Below are positions 12,901-28,231 of a stretch of 64,000 bases of DNA, piece after piece (within the stretch, counting starts at the first letter, position 1; each line of letters begins with the position of its first letter). The translations under genes were made by a program, and so were the position numbers. Source of the stretch: Xyrauchen texanus (taxonomy: Eukaryota; Chordata; Actinopteri; Cypriniformes; Catostomidae); the NCBI RefSeq assembly GCF_025860055.1, contig NC_068288.1:11570689-11634688 (forward strand). The letters are read 5' to 3'. The notes below the pieces were generated by a model, which saw nothing but the letters and a program-made list of their open reading frames with translations, was not told the origin of the DNA and did no database searches.

Positions 12901-15900
12901 ATCTTAATTTGTGTTTTGCAGAAGTAAAAATATCATACATACCTGGGATCACATGAGGATGAGAAATGAGAATTTTCATTTTTAGGTTAACTCTTTCAGC
13001 TCATCCTAAACCTGTGAACATGAAGGCATTCAGCAGGAAACACTCACATCTATGAATTGCCGATGATGTTTGAGTTGTTTCTCCAGAGCATCAATGTGTT
13101 GCTGCAGGTCTTCAGTCTGCAGGTGGTGCTGTTCCTCCAGCTGATGTGCGTGGCTCTCCTGCTCTTCCAGGGCCTGCTCCAGGATCCGCAGCCGAGACGC
13201 CAACCCTCCGCAGTCCTTCTCGGCCTGCCTCTGCACCTCCACACACTCCTGTCCCAGACGCTCAGCCTCCGCCAGCAGAGCTGCACACAGCCCAGAAGGC
13301 CCAATGAATGAAAATTTAACATCAGAGTGAAGAGAACAACATTTACACTCATTTGAACAACAGCAAATGCAAATTAGGATGCAAACATGCACAGGAGCTA
13401 TGTGCAATCTCAATGCACAAATAAAAGCACAGCACACTGGATTGAGAACAAAGCTGGCGAAGAAAGAATAATACAAAGTAAAAAATGACATTAAAAATGC
13501 ACTTTTAAAAAAAGGTATTTTGAACATAAAAAACACATTTTAGAACAGGTTAGACTGCAAACAAAGCCTGAGCATCAATAAAACACAAGTTAAAATAAAT
13601 TGCAAACTTGGAACAGATGCATTTAGAGATCAATATTCAACTTCTGTCTGTCAACACAAACCTGTCTCTTCCTCGGCATCGAGGAAGCCTACAGAGCAGA
13701 GAGAATTTTAAAGGATCAAACTAGGCCCTAGATTGCAACCACACAATCATTCCTCATGTACAAAAACAACTGATGCATTTTTAAAAGACCACGACTATTC
13801 TGGAGTGCCCTGAATGACAAAACTAAACGTTACACAATCACGTAATGTAACAAGCACAAATTTAAACCAAATCATTTCATCCTTAACTAAATCATATCCC
13901 CTAAACCCCTTCTCAGATCCCCTCTCACCCTTCTCAGTGTCTCCAAGACCCGCAGTGAGGGCTTCTCTCTGACGCAGGAGGGTGGCGTGATTTTCGCTGA
14001 CCTCCTGCAGTTGGATCCGGGTGCTCTCCAACTCCTCCGCCAGACGCTGCTCCTTCATCTCCTCCTTCTGGAGAGCCTCCTCCAGAGCAGCCTTCTCAGC
14101 TACATGGCCTTCCACCAGACCTGGAGGTACACACAAGCACATGTGAGGGCACACAGGAGAGCAAAGAGAAAGACATTTCATTTGAAAGGATGAATCTATG
14201 CCTTTCTTTCAAAAACGAACCTCTAAACATTAAAAAATGTCTTGCTTTGTTGTAATTTGTGAGGAAACGCTTTTGATGCTGATAGTGAATAAGACAAATT
14301 TTCTCGCCGTCTTCTGCCATAAAACGTAATTTGCAGAAATGGTCAATGAACAAATCGGAGTGAATCTTTTTGGTGAACAGATTAAAAAGACGAGTCACTG
14401 AGATGAACTAAAGTCATAACCATAACTGGATGGAGTACCCATTACAAGCTATTTGAGCCAATGAATGGATCCACTGATGCAGTATGAATCAAAATGTAAC
14501 ATTTCATTTTTTTCTTGTTAGCCTATAACAGAAAAACAATGAAGGTTCTTTTGAAATGACTGGAACTTTTCCCATCTATTCATGTCTTGACATGCGCACG
14601 TCAGTGAACAGAAATAGCATGTACGTATACAATGACAAAGTAGGCCTACCTTAAAAGCAAAATGCTTAGAAATATACATACAATAAAAGTTATGAATATT
14701 AAAATCATGTTCTGTGAATGGATCTTAAATTGTAAAATTAATGCATGTAATAAAAGCAGAACAGAAATCTCTGTGTCAAAAATACTGAAGACTTACTCCG
14801 GCCCCCTTTAAAAACGTAATAGTGACCTGGCCCTGGAAGCAAAACGTTTGGGGACCCCTGAGTCAGAAGGAAAATTGATAACCAGAAAACTTCTAACCTT
14901 CAGCCTTGTGCAACTCCAGCTGTAGTTGGCTCTTCAGGCTGGCCTCATGATCCAACTGCTCCAGGAGATGAGAGTTCTGAAGCAGCAGAGATGCTCTGGC
15001 CTCACCTCCATCTCTGAACCGCTCATCCAGCACAGCCTGCAGACCACACGTCTGCTCCAACTACAGCAGAGAAAGAAATAAAAGGGGAAAAAGACAAGAT
15101 GATAAAGCAATTAGTAATGAGTTGGTCATGTGATGTTAATATTTCAGACCCCATGAGGTGACCTGCTCCATGTAAAATAAATCAGCTTTTACTAAGCTGT
15201 CACATGTCAAATCACATACACATGAGAAGGACTTAAACATATTTTTCAATGTAATCAGGCTGTGTTCCAATCTGCATACTGTCCGTTCTATAAAGTCAAG
15301 TCAGTTGTCGGAGTGGCACCTGCTTCGAGGACTCCGAGAGCAGCTCCAGTAGATTATCCACGGCAGTGCGCAGGCGTGTGCCGGCTCCCATCAAGAGCTC
15401 CTCTTCTTCCTCAATCTCTCCTTCCTGCCCAGAAAACACACTCTCACACAGCCTCTGAGACAACTCCAGCCCCTCATCCACCACCGACGACCAAGCACTG
15501 CAGTCAACATCTCCATCTATGCCAGCCAGGTCTCCTGAGAGAGGTGGCAAAAGGACTCAATTCTTAGAAATGAGTGTAAACAGGCTTTTCAATGGATGGC
15601 ACCTTCATTTATAAAGAATCGAGCTCATTGGCTATCATTATACATTCAAATTTTTTGTAACAAAAATGGAACACTGACAAATCCATTCTGGTCAACCACA
15701 ATTTATAATATTAAAGAGTGTGAAACGCACCTGTGTCATGCGAGTCACGACTACTACTGGCTGTCCTTGTGTTGGATGTTTCATCTCCAGGGGGGCCACA
15801 TGTTACACATGCCCCTAACTTGCGGCTGATCTGCTCCTCTGTTGCGACTGTAATCCGAAGCATATCTATCAGCATTCGCTGCAGTTTGTCCCGAGCTTTT

Positions 15901-18900
15901 TGCATGTCTTGTCTGATAAAAAAAATTTAAAATACCAAAGTTTTACTGATTCACTCAATTTTAAAAAGCAGTTTATCTACAACAGTAGCAAGCAAGTGCA
16001 GAACCAAAGGTTCAATACAATTTAAGCTCAAAAATGAAAGATTTTTCATTAAGTTTTCATAAAACAATTTGTAAAATATAAAGCAAAAATCAAGGTTACA
16101 TTTACATTTATGCATTTAGCAGACGCTTTTATCCAAAGCGACTTACAGTGCACTTATTACAAGGGACAATCCCCCCGGAGCAACCTGGAGTTAAGTGCCT
16201 TGCTCAAGGACACAATGGTGGTGGCTGTGGGGCTCAAAACCAGCGACCTTCTGATTAACACTTATGTGCTTTAGCCCACTACGCCACCACCACCACTCCA
16301 GGTTACAGTGTGGCACTTACAATGGAAGTGAATGCGGTTATTGAAAGTGAATGGAGAACATTTTATTAACACTTATAATTTTTATAAAAGGCACAAATTC
16401 TTCTGTAAAAACTCATATTATTTGAGCTGTAAATTTGTTGAAATTGTCATTTTTAATAGTCCTTTTACCCTATCATAGTATCAAAGTTGTAAAACTGGCT
16501 ATAACTTTACACAGAAAAGGTTAGTAAGTGATTATCACACTAAATGTTTTTTTGAAATGGTAGTTTTCAACATTTTAACAGCCACAAATGCTGTCGATTG
16601 AACTTGACTTGTATCAAATCCAGATTATTCCTTTAACTGCAATGCAAATTTACAGGTTTTCCAGTTTGCATGGGAACCCTGCCCAACCCTCTTCCTTCTG
16701 TGTCCTTACTGGTCAGCTAACCTTTGCTGTGTGGCCGTGTTGAGGTCTGCTCTAAGCATGGCAAGTAGATTGTCTCCCTCCTGGTTCTCCCGGTCTCTGC
16801 GCTGCAGGAGCGTCTCCAGCGTGTCCATCTCTGCCCGCTTTCCCTCGAGCTTCACCTGTAGTCCACTCACCTCTGTACGAAGCTAAGGAAAAGGCAGGGG
16901 ATATAACACAAACAGTAAACCAATCATCACACAGACAGGAAATGTGTAAACATTTGTCTGAGAGGCATCAATGCATCATCAGTAATGAGGACGAGGTTGC
17001 ACCGAATAGAAGACATCAGCACCAAACAATATTTTTGTTTTCAAACTCAATATTTTAAAAAAAAAGGACCGTCCGTGAATGTTCCTGTAATTCTACAAAA
17101 TGTAGCTCTGCAATGGCAGAAAGTTTGAATGTGACAATGTACGGTGCATTTAAATTAGACTCCTGTTAGGGTGTGTGATGCGTTCCACCAGACAACAAGG
17201 CATACGAATGTGCACCCTCCTGATATGCACATTAATATTTTTAACAGCAGCATCCCAAACACCCCCTTAAAATAGCAACAAAACTGTCAGGTTTTGCCAG
17301 GAAATGACATGAGTGTCCTTTGTGATGTGACATCTGATTAATTTTTTTTTAAACAGTGTTGAAGATAATGACAACACCAGCCAGTTAATCGTCTTACTCA
17401 TACGCATCATTGATATCATCTATACCCAACAACATAATTTAATTTTACAACTTTCTGCAGAGACAATAAAGTAACAGCACAACTGAACTAGAACCAAGTG
17501 CTAGTCAGAATACGTAACTTGTGCTGTGAATAGGCGGTTGCCTTGATTGATAGGTGTTTCAGGATGCATCAGCATAGATGTGTGTTTATACCTCAAATGC
17601 AATGTGGTCACATGCATTTTTGACCTCCTCCGAGTCCGTATGGTTTCCAGCAAACAGATCACATTTTCGCTTGTGGCCAGATCACCCAAATGCACCTTAA
17701 AGGGATAGTTCACCCAAAAATGAAAATACTCTCATTATTCACTCACCCTCATGCTATCCCAGATGTGTAGGACTTTCTTCAGCAGAACACAAATGACAAT
17801 TTTTCGAAGAATATATCGGCTCTGTAGGTCCATACATTGCAAGTGAATGAGTGCCAACATTTTGCCACTCCAATAAGCACATAAAGGCATAAGTAATCCA
17901 TACGCCTCCAGGGTTTTAATCCATATTTTCAGAAGCAATAAGATAGGAGTGGATGAGAAACCGATCAATATTTAACTCCTTTTTTTCTAGAAATTCTTGT
18001 TTATTCATATGCATGTGATTCACCAAAAACACAAGAAAATGAAAGTGGAGATTGACTGAGCAAGGAGGGAATTTATGGTACAAAAGGACTTAAATATTGA
18101 TCTGTTTCTCACCCACAACCATCATGTCACTTTTGAAGACATATGTGATTTTTGGAGCATAATTTTAGCACCCATGCAATACCATTGTATGGACCAAATG
18201 AGAAAATCTTCTAAAAATCTTAATTTGTGTTCTACAGAAGGAAGGGTGAGCAAATTATCCGTAAACTATCCCTTTAATATTGGGTGTAAATGGGATCTTA
18301 TGAATCACGAAAAACAAACAAACAAACAAACACTTAAAAAAAAAAAAGAGCCAGTCTGGCTATTCTTTGTTGACCTCTTTCATCAACAAGGCATTTCCAT
18401 CTGCAGAACTGCCACTCACTGGATGTTTTTCGTTTTTGGCACCATTTTGAGTAAATTCTAGAGACTGTTGTGAGTGAAAATCCCAGATGATCAGCAGTTG
18501 CAGAAATACTCAAACCAGCCCATCTGGCACCAACAAACATACCACGGTCAAAATCATAGAGATCAATATTTTTCCCCATTCTGATGTTGATATGAACATT
18601 AACTGAAGCTCATGACCCATATTTGCATGATTTTATGCACTGCACTGCTGCCACATGATTGGCTGATTAGATAATCGCATAAATAAGTAGGTGTACAGGT
18701 GCTATTAATTAAGTGCTCTGAGAGTGTATATTTCCAGTACAGCTGGTTAAAAGTTCATCTTCAGCAAACGACCGTTTTAACAGCATTTTAGCACTGCTGT
18801 GTAAATTGTAGCAATATGCAACAAAAACACAGAAAGCCACAGTTTGTGAATAACAGATGTGGTACAGATAATTTAACAGGTTTGAAAGAGGCTTGTGTCT

Positions 18901-21900
18901 CTCTGTGCATTGTACCTGTGACACTACAGTGTCCAGTTGCTGTAGTTGTGTGGTGAGTTGGCTCATCTTGTCTCTGTAGGCAATTTCAGTTTCTTCGTGC
19001 TGCTGTCTTAAAGTCCTTTCCAGCTCCTCCAGAGCAACAGCCTTCTCCCGGTCACTCTCCTCCTGAAACACAAATACAGTCCTGAAAAATGCACATATCT
19101 GTTTTTACACATATAAAATATCTGTTGTGAAACACAAATCAGTAGCAAAAGTATCAATATCTTTCCATGTGCATACTTAAAAAAATAAATGAAAGAAAAA
19201 CGCAAATGTCCATAACATAATGGATCAAAACTCACCAAGTGCTCTTACCAAAGAACAAAAACACACACAAAATCACCAATCTCTACTGTATACACATGCG
19301 CACACACACAAACCTCAAATCCTCATTTAGTCATCTCAAGTGTCCCTACACTTCCTCCCATCTGTAGGATTATTTCTGATAGACATAACCTCTCTAATGC
19401 TCCAGTAGGAAAGTGGCCAACCAACAAACTAACAACCGGAGTATGTCAAAGGCCCCGAGCTGTGAGAGTTTAGCTGGTCCGAGGGACCGTTTTCCCTATA
19501 AGCTCAAACACAACAGGTCTGAAAGCATTCTGATTCAGTGAAAGATTTTCTGTGAATGGTGGGAGCTATTGAATATGGTACAGGGTGGGGATTAGTATTA
19601 ATTTGAGCTTAGCTAATGTGGACTGATGTCCAGAGATGTTACCTCCTCTCTCCAGCATGACAAGGTGTTTAGCTATTGTTAAGACCAGAGTCGGAAATAT
19701 AACGTCTTTATGCGTTCTATAACAAAAACCCTGTACATATCAGATTTCAGAGAGCCCATATCACGATGTCCATTTTCAAAAAGGGACTCTTTTCTTACAC
19801 TCTTTTCAAATGGAGCATGATATACCATGTAGACATACTCTTAACATGACTGGCCAACAAGGAGTGCACATACTACACATCTGTTGGTTTTTGCAAGCCG
19901 CGACTTCTAGTTGCGTACCAGACTCCCACTGGAAACAAAGGACACAAGCTTGACGAGTCCTGTAGCATGCACCTGACTTACTTGGCCCCAATGAAACACA
20001 TTGAACTAAACATGCAAGCTGGCGGAGGTTGGCCAATCATAAGAAAGGTCAATTAGATTTAAGTCTTAAGGGTACAGTAGCAAAACTGAAGTTGGTTAAA
20101 ACAAAGCGTTATGATGCAAGAAACCCGGAACAGCGTAAGACTTTATTTTCCTTGACATTGTAATCATGATTACTAATGTAGAATTTACATTAATATACTT
20201 TTGAATAGTGCAACTGCCTTCCATATTCTTTATTTAGGCTACACATACAAAACAAGCAGAGATCCATCCCTGAATTTCTTTATTGCTATTTTACACATCA
20301 GTAAAATAGACAGTGCCAAAGAGATCTGCTTCACATTGGATCTCTAAGCAAAAATAAAGCAGTCATTAAAATTTAATGAATTATTCACAGAAGGCAAGCA
20401 TTGAACCCATCCCATGAAACCACTGAGCCTGTCACTCACTGCAGTTTTACACATTTTAACATTTGAGCCCTACAGTTCGCTGCAAGCTCACTTTCATTAG
20501 GGCTCACGTTAAGCTTTTCCAGATACTTATCTATTGAACGAGTAAAACTTGATGGTTTACTTGTCCAAAAGGCAAGTCACTTTTCCAAAAAATTCTCAAT
20601 ATTTTTAAATGAATACTGATGAGGCACCAGATATATAAAGCCAACCTTAGTGAGCCAAAATGATTATGCTCTCGGGAGGTTAAAGGGTTAGTTCACTCAA
20701 AAATGAAAATTATTTTATGATTTACTTTTAAGCCATTCCAGATGTGTACGACTATCAAATGCTGACGTTTTCAAGTTAGCTTTAGAACGTTGATTTCAAA
20801 TGGTGCAAAATTCAAACTTTGTATAAAATTAGATTGAAGAAAAAAAAAAAAGGATCTTGTATTTTTTGGTGTTTCAAGCAGTACACCACTTAGCATATTG
20901 TTTTTGTTTATGATTAATTGATTTTCATTCATTAACGATTGTAGATTAAGAAAATTCCTTCATATGTAGCCCTATTATGCACAAATTACACTACTTGATC
21001 TTAAAGCCATTACAGATTATATTACAGTGTTTTTATACTTAAGTGCTATATGATACAATGTAAACAGTCACCAATATGATTTTAGCTAAATTATCGAACA
21101 CCAAGCATTTAAAAAATTGCCATATGCAATCCATGTTTCATGTTTGCAGCTGAGAGACAAGTCGTTGCTATGGTTATCATCAAGTCCAAAGTTTTGGAAG
21201 TGACACCTGTTTTTCCTACACATGTGGAATTCAATTTAGGGAAGTGTCTGGTGACTTTTTTTTCAGCACTCATTGAATCATGTGACATAAATAAAACAAC
21301 ACTGAAAATCTGATTTGCCATTTCAATTCTCAACAGACATGTCTGATCTGCATAAAACAAACATCTGACAGGGGCAGACCTAAATGGATTCATCTAGATT
21401 AAAATCGAAGCAGCAATCATCATGTTTGTTTTTTTTATTAACTGTGCAGCCCATAAAGGGATGGTTCACCAAAAATGAAAATTCTCCCATCATTTACTCA
21501 CCCTCATGATATCCCAGGTGTATATGCCTTTCCATCTTCACCAGAACACATTTGAAGAAAATCTGAAAAATATCTCGGCAGGTCCTTAAAATGCAAGTGA
21601 ATGGAGATCAGATCAAAATCACAGACAGTCAGCATAAACGTCATCCATACGACTCCAGCAGTTAAATCGATGTCTTCTAAAGTGATACGATCACTTTTGT
21701 TGTGAAAAAAGATCAATATTTAAAGTCCTTTTAACTCTAAATCATCACTCCCGGTAAGCTTCATGAGAGGTTTGAGATAACACCGTCTCTCGTGCGACAT
21801 TACCTCTGCCATGATACGGACGAAATCTCACGTTCTCTCGGTTGAGACATTCAGGATTAGCAAACAAACGCACCATTGTGAGTAAAGAAACCGATGCATA

Positions 21901-24900
21901 CAGATCAAAACCAACCACGCTACTTTACAGCACTCTTCCACCTCACTTTTAAACAGCGCTGCTCTTCAGGTGGTGATGCACGTGCATCAGTTCTCACGTT
22001 TTACATGCCAATGTGATTACGTCAGGTGCGTACCGCTTCTGACCGGAAGCAGGATTTTAGAGTTAAAGAGTACTTTAAAACTAATCTTATTTCACACTAA
22101 AAGCGATCGTGTTGCTTTAGAATAGGGATGCACCGATACCAATTTTTCTCTTCCGATCCAGATATCGGAAATCTCAGTATCGGCCGATATCAACCTATTT
22201 TTTTGCATAATCAGATTAGAATATCTTTGCATTATTGTGTGGAAATAATTGGGTGAACTCTTTAATATGTAAAGAAACAAACCTCTAACTACACATTATT
22301 TCAATATAAATATATAGCTTAAGAAACACTTTACTATTAACTAGTATAATGGATAATGTAGCAGCAAAATTAACAGTAATTCTTTCTTTAAGTTGTCAGT
22401 AGAAAAGAAGCCAGTGTCAGATTTTTTTTTTTCTTCCAAAAATGTTTCAGATTTTAGTTGTAAGACATCAGTCCAATTTACATTCACACAGTTATTTTTT
22501 GAAACCCATTCAACTTAAATAGTTATAAATTATAAACAAATACTAATGACTAATAATCATAAATTGTTATTAATATTATTTTTATTGACTTAATTTTAAA
22601 TACAACAGTAATATATTTAAATTGTGCACTATTTAAACCCTCAAGCTTTTATTTTGACATTCTAAACTCTCCAGGAAGTCCTGCATGTGTCCGTTTGTAG
22701 GGATGTTCACAGTAGTTTAATTCCGTGAACCGAACTATTGATCTACATCTGAGATGCCGTTCTTGAGTAGCGCTCAAATATTGTGCACCGGTATGAAGTG
22801 TGTCTACAGAGCAGCACCATTCACTAATGCGCTGGTGCTGCGCATACTAAATTCAGAAAAAAAAAGAAACGTCCTTTTACTTTCAACTGAAAGTTGGAAA
22901 CATCAACATTTGATAGTCGTACACATCTAGGATGGATGTAAATCACCCATCACTTATAAGTAAATCATAAAATTTATTTTTGACCCTTTAACATCCCGAG
23001 AGCATAATATATTTGGCTCACTAAGGTTGACTTTATATATCTGGAGCCTCATCAGTATTCATTTTTAAATATTGAGAATTTTTTGGGAGTGACTTTTTGG
23101 ACAAGTAAACCATCAGTTTTACTCGTTCAATAGATAAGTACCTGGAAAATCTTAACGTTGAGCCCTAATGAAAGTGCAGATCTCTGTGCACGCCACAGAC
23201 AGTCAGTGAGCTTGCAGCGAACTGTAGGGCTCAAACATTCAATGTTAAAATGTGTAAAACAGCAGTGAATGACAGGCTCAGTGGTTTCATGGGATGGGTT
23301 CAATGCTTGTATTCAGTGTATAATTCATTATATTTTAATGACTGCATTTTTTTGCTTGTATATCTAATGTGAACTGCATTAATGTTTTTTTTATGGTTCT
23401 TTTATGAATTTTTGGAGCTAGACAGTAACGAAACATGACACAGTATCGGATTTGGAATGGCTCGTCGGAACGATACCCGATCCATTTAAAAGCTTCAGTA
23501 TCAGAGACGTTACTGATCCAGGTAAGTCGTACTGTATGGATGACAGTCTGTGATTTTTGGAGCTTCAAAAATCAGATCACTATTCACTTGCATTTTAAGG
23601 ACCTACTGAGCAAAGATATTTTTCTGTTTTTCTTCAAATGTGTCCTGGGTGAAGAAAGTCATGAGGGGATATCATGAGGGTGAATAAATAATGAGAGAAT
23701 TTTAAATTTTGGGTGAACTATCCCTTTAATGCTATAAATGAGTAGAATGTGAATCCCTCCCAAAAAAAATTATTTCTTCCTTCTCACCTTTAACTGTGTA
23801 ATTTTCTGCTGCAGCTGCTCCTCAGATTGACATTTGAGAAGCTCTGCCTCTTCCAAGAAATAGAGCCGTTGTCTTAATGCCTCTTCCTCCAACTCCCTTC
23901 GCAGAGCCTCTAGTTCCCTGGCAGATACACCCCTCAACTCCTGAGGAACATAGGATATGCACAGAGTACATTTATAAAAAGAAGCCGTTATCTCCGGAGG
24001 GTTCAAACACAAGTATTAAAATGAGCTTTTTTGCCAAGTATGCTTACACATACAACCAGTGCACAAACAATACAACAAGACAGATATCACAAAAAAATAA
24101 AAGTGAATAGAAATACAAGAATATATATAAAAATATAAATACACAATAAGACAAAAATATGCATATAGTATGTACAAATACAAACCTGTTGTATATAACA
24201 TATCTGTTGTGCAAGGGAATGTAGTGGCAGAAGAGGTAGGATATGTTAGATAAATAAAAATAGACTAAACTGTGTATTTCCATAATTATTGCTCAATGGG
24301 GCGGTTTTTAAAATGTTCATCCAGAGTGAAAAAACTGTTCGTGTGCCTGACAGTTCTGTTGGTTGGTGCTCAGTGCTCTGTAGCACCAGCCAGAAGAAAA
24401 CGGTTAAAAAAAAAAATATATATATAGTGGGCTGGGTGTGTAGGTCACACACACGACCCCTCACAAACAATCGGCAAGCACAAAACTTGGTGATAAAGCT
24501 CTGCTTTGTTCCAAGTTATCGTACAAGTGGAGACACGCAGTAAACGGCAAACACCATATTCTCTAGCCGGAAATCTCACGTGACATACTCTCCACGAGTC
24601 TCACGTCCGCCATTATGTGCACGTCGCACATCACGCATGCACACATTTATTATTAATTGATATTACTGCATCAATAAACTGTTATATTTCAAAGAGAAGT
24701 GTTTTGGTTTGTTTTGCATACACCTGTGTCAAAGGCTGGCAAAGGATGCCAGTGCTCGGATTAAAGCCTTCATTGTTTCCTTTTGAATGTTGATGTTCTC
24801 CAGACATCGATATTCCTAAGAGAACAAATCCTATATTGAGACTGCTATACTGTCTGGTTATTAGTCCATGATTCCAGGGTGGTGCCCCGGCGATATTAAT

Positions 24901-27900
24901 CCTTATAAATATTCTATTGATTTTGAGAATTGACAATTATCTTTGATGATTGTTGAATTTGAAGGATCAATAAGCTAGTGTTAATTCTAATCAATGTTCC
25001 ATTAATTATAATAATGAATGATTATCTTTGATCCTAATTAATATTCTATTGAATTTGATAATTGATGGTTGTCTAGAGCCCTACAACACCGAGGTGGCCA
25101 TCCACGGTGCCATCTTTGTTTTAACCAACACTAATCCACACTAAGGGCTAAACATATCTTAATGAATACAAGTGGTCAGCCTAAGGGAACCTAGGCTCCA
25201 GTTTTAATTGCCTTCATGAGCACATACCTGCCGTTGCTGCTGATGCTGGGTGGCCAGCACATCCACTTGTTGCTTTTGTTGCAGTTTCTCTGCAGTGGCA
25301 ATTTCAGTGATCTCCAGTAGAGCAGCGCTATGTTGCTTCTCTAAAGCAACCACCTGTGGCTGAAGAGCTTCCAGAGCAGAGCAATGTTCATCCTCAAGAG
25401 CAGCCCTGTGAGAGGAGAGAACTTCAGACAACTCCTCCTGCAAGAGCAAGTGAATCTAGAAGTTAAAATCTTAAACACTAGAAGTTAAAGCAGAACACCT
25501 CTTTTAAAACATACAGTGCCAGTTTGTTAAAAGGTACACAGTCATTTTTTCCCCATTAAATTTTTTTACACCTAAAGAAATTAATTGTAATTTTGAAACG
25601 TATGTATACAATCACTCACATGAGATGAGGATTCTAGTCATATCAGTAACCTTATAAATGCTGTTTTATTCTACATGGGGCATGGGCACAATCATGGGGG
25701 CTGCCATGTTAGAATCACATGACCAGCTGAATACAACTCGCTTAAACTCAGTAACAGGCTTGTTATTGGACACTTTCACTCTTGGATTAATCATGGCTGA
25801 TTGTGAATAGTGAATTTCTACAATGGCATCTGTAACCAAATACTATTTATTTTGAATGATGCTGCATCCACACCAATAGGCATCACTGTAAATCCAAGAT
25901 GATGAGCAAAACGTTACTGAGTGCACCTTTAAATGCATGCATAAAATTAGGCCTGCACGATTATGATCAAGTAATTTTCAATTATTTCTCTTGATATTGT
26001 AAATCGCAATTATTCATTTTGATTAATAGGAATTTATTGAATTTACATTCCTTTATGTGTGGGGCAGAATACAATACGTATTGTTTTCAAATGCAAGCTA
26101 CACCTCCAAAACAAGATTAGGTGGCCTGGGTAGCTCAGCGAGTATTGATGCTGACTACACCACCTGGAGTTGCAAGTTCAAATCCAGGGTGTGCTGAGCG
26201 ACTCCAGCCAGGTCTCTTAAGCAACCAAATTGGCCCGGTTGCTAGGGAGGGTAGAGTAACATGGGGTAACCTCCTTGTGGTCGCGATTAGTTGTTCTCGC
26301 GGAGAGTTGTGCGTGGATCGCGGAGACTAGCATGAGCCTTGACATGCTGCGAATCTCCGCGGTGTCATGCACAGCGAGTCAAGTGACAAGATGAGTGGAC
26401 TGACCGTCTCAGAAGCGGACGCAAATGAGATTTGTCATCCACCACCCAGATTGAGGACAGTAACCACACCACCACGAGGACCTACTAAGTAGTGGGTATT
26501 GGGCATTCCAAACTGGGAGAAATGGGGATAAAAAAAAAAAAAAAAGTTTTTTTGTTAATTATCACTGTTATATCGCTATATTATAATGGAGGCATTCTAG
26601 CTTTCTAGCATAGTTACCGATAGGCTTATGTACTCAACGAACATGTATCCGATTGGTTACAATACTCAAATCACTGAAAAAAAAATTACTACATTTTTAA
26701 TACAATGCAAATATCTAAACGGAATGGTGTAATTGACAATTTCCACAATTTGTTAACTGCAGCAGCCATTAAAAAATGACTTTTGAAAAACAAACTCTTG
26801 AGAAGAGAGAAAACAACTAAAATCATAATTGTATCCATCCATTATAGTGCCCACCTGATGAGCTTGACATAGTTCCATTGCCATGGCACTAAACTTGTCC
26901 ATATGAACCCTCGCCAGCTCACTCCTGAGCTCCTCTCTGATGGTTTGCTCCCCCTTCCTCTGCTTCTCAATCTCTCCAGTATAGCGTTCTTCCAGCGAGG
27001 CCTGAAGGTCACGCAGTTCTGCTTTCTTCTTGTCCTGTACAGCCTGGATCTCTTTCAGGTATGTGCTCTCCATTGTATCCATGTTTGTCAATAGCCTCTT
27101 CTCAAGCTCCTCCCTCTCCTGTTTGTGCCGTGCCTGAAGCTCCGCCTCTTGAGCTTCAAGCTGCACCAGATTGGTTTCCTGAAGTACCGCATCCAGTTTG
27201 TAAAGTTCTGCTTTGTGTTTCTCCATAAGTTCTATCGTCAAGGTCTCAAATGCGGTTTTGTGATTGGTCCTCAGGGATTCCATTTCCTCTTGGTGGTGTA
27301 GTTTGAGTTCTTGACACTCCTTTTCAAGATGCTCTAATTGAGCAGCATGCTGGTACAAAAGAGCTTTCTGGGCCTGGAGCTCCACAGCATGATGTTCTCT
27401 CAATTGCCCCAGGGTAGCATCTCTTTGATGAGTTAACTTCTCCTCCAGATGCCTTTGTTCTTCTTGGTGTCTACATGTGTGACATACAGATAATCAGCAC
27501 AGGCATTCTAATGAGAAACATAAATGTAGAATTTAAACATTTTTATTGAAAGAAAATTAGAGAGGTGCTGGCGCCTTCCTGTATAAAAAAGTCACTCCAT
27601 TCTAGGGTGTTGTGCGTGTCTGCCAAGGCACTGATCTATGTCGTTGCTGGGGTATTCTGGGTGGTTGCTTACTGGCCAAAGTAAAAAGAGTTCACTTCCA
27701 AGCCTGTATAATATTCTGGTCCCTAGTTACAGCTCAGATCCCTCCTTGAAATTTAAATTTAAGGGATTTCTTTTCACATTTTATTTGTCTGCCAGGCTAA
27801 AATCATACGTACAATTACACAGAAAAGAAAAAGCGTGCCTCTCTTCAACAAGCCCCCTGATTTGAGGTATTAATTAAGCCCATAGCTTAGAAATCATAAG

Positions 27901-28181
27901 CAATTTAACACCGTTTCCTCCTAAAGATTCTTTTCAATACATTCGAAGAACAATTGTTTTAAATTAAGAAATGTTTTCTTATGCCTTCAGCAGCCTGCTG
28001 CCAAATAATGAGATAATCAGATGTAACAAACCAGAAATAAATTGTATACAATTATACAAAGCATGTTTGCAGTAGGGATGGGCACTTTGGTCATTTTGTC
28101 TACTTGAGCGCTCTAATTATTCGAGCACTTGTCGAGTACTCAAGGGGCAATTACATGTTCATTACTGTATGTGTGTGTGTG

Positions 28182-28231
<50 letters not shown>

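Larger units (their letters stand above)
21452..23729. mobile_element. TTAA-type MITE, split by later insertions
   Basis: Left half begins ATAAAGGGATGGTTCACC. Right half ends GGTGAACTATCCCTTTAA. The middle is interrupted by the hAT-like element at 22123-23520. Same family as the copies at 17697-18276 and elsewhere. Confidence 0.65.

Noticed and set aside
13281..13536. Upstream extension of pcnt exon 29 in the same frame
   Set aside because: Hydrophobic, non-heptad sequence upstream of a good acceptor; it reads as intron.
24016..24283. Tyr/Phe-rich minus-strand frames that look like membrane proteins
   Set aside because: Arise from AT-rich intron sequence; two overlapping frames, no family resemblance.
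26120..26200. tRNA gene
   Set aside because: The tRNA-like head is part of a SINE with GC-rich body and poly(A), present in several copies.
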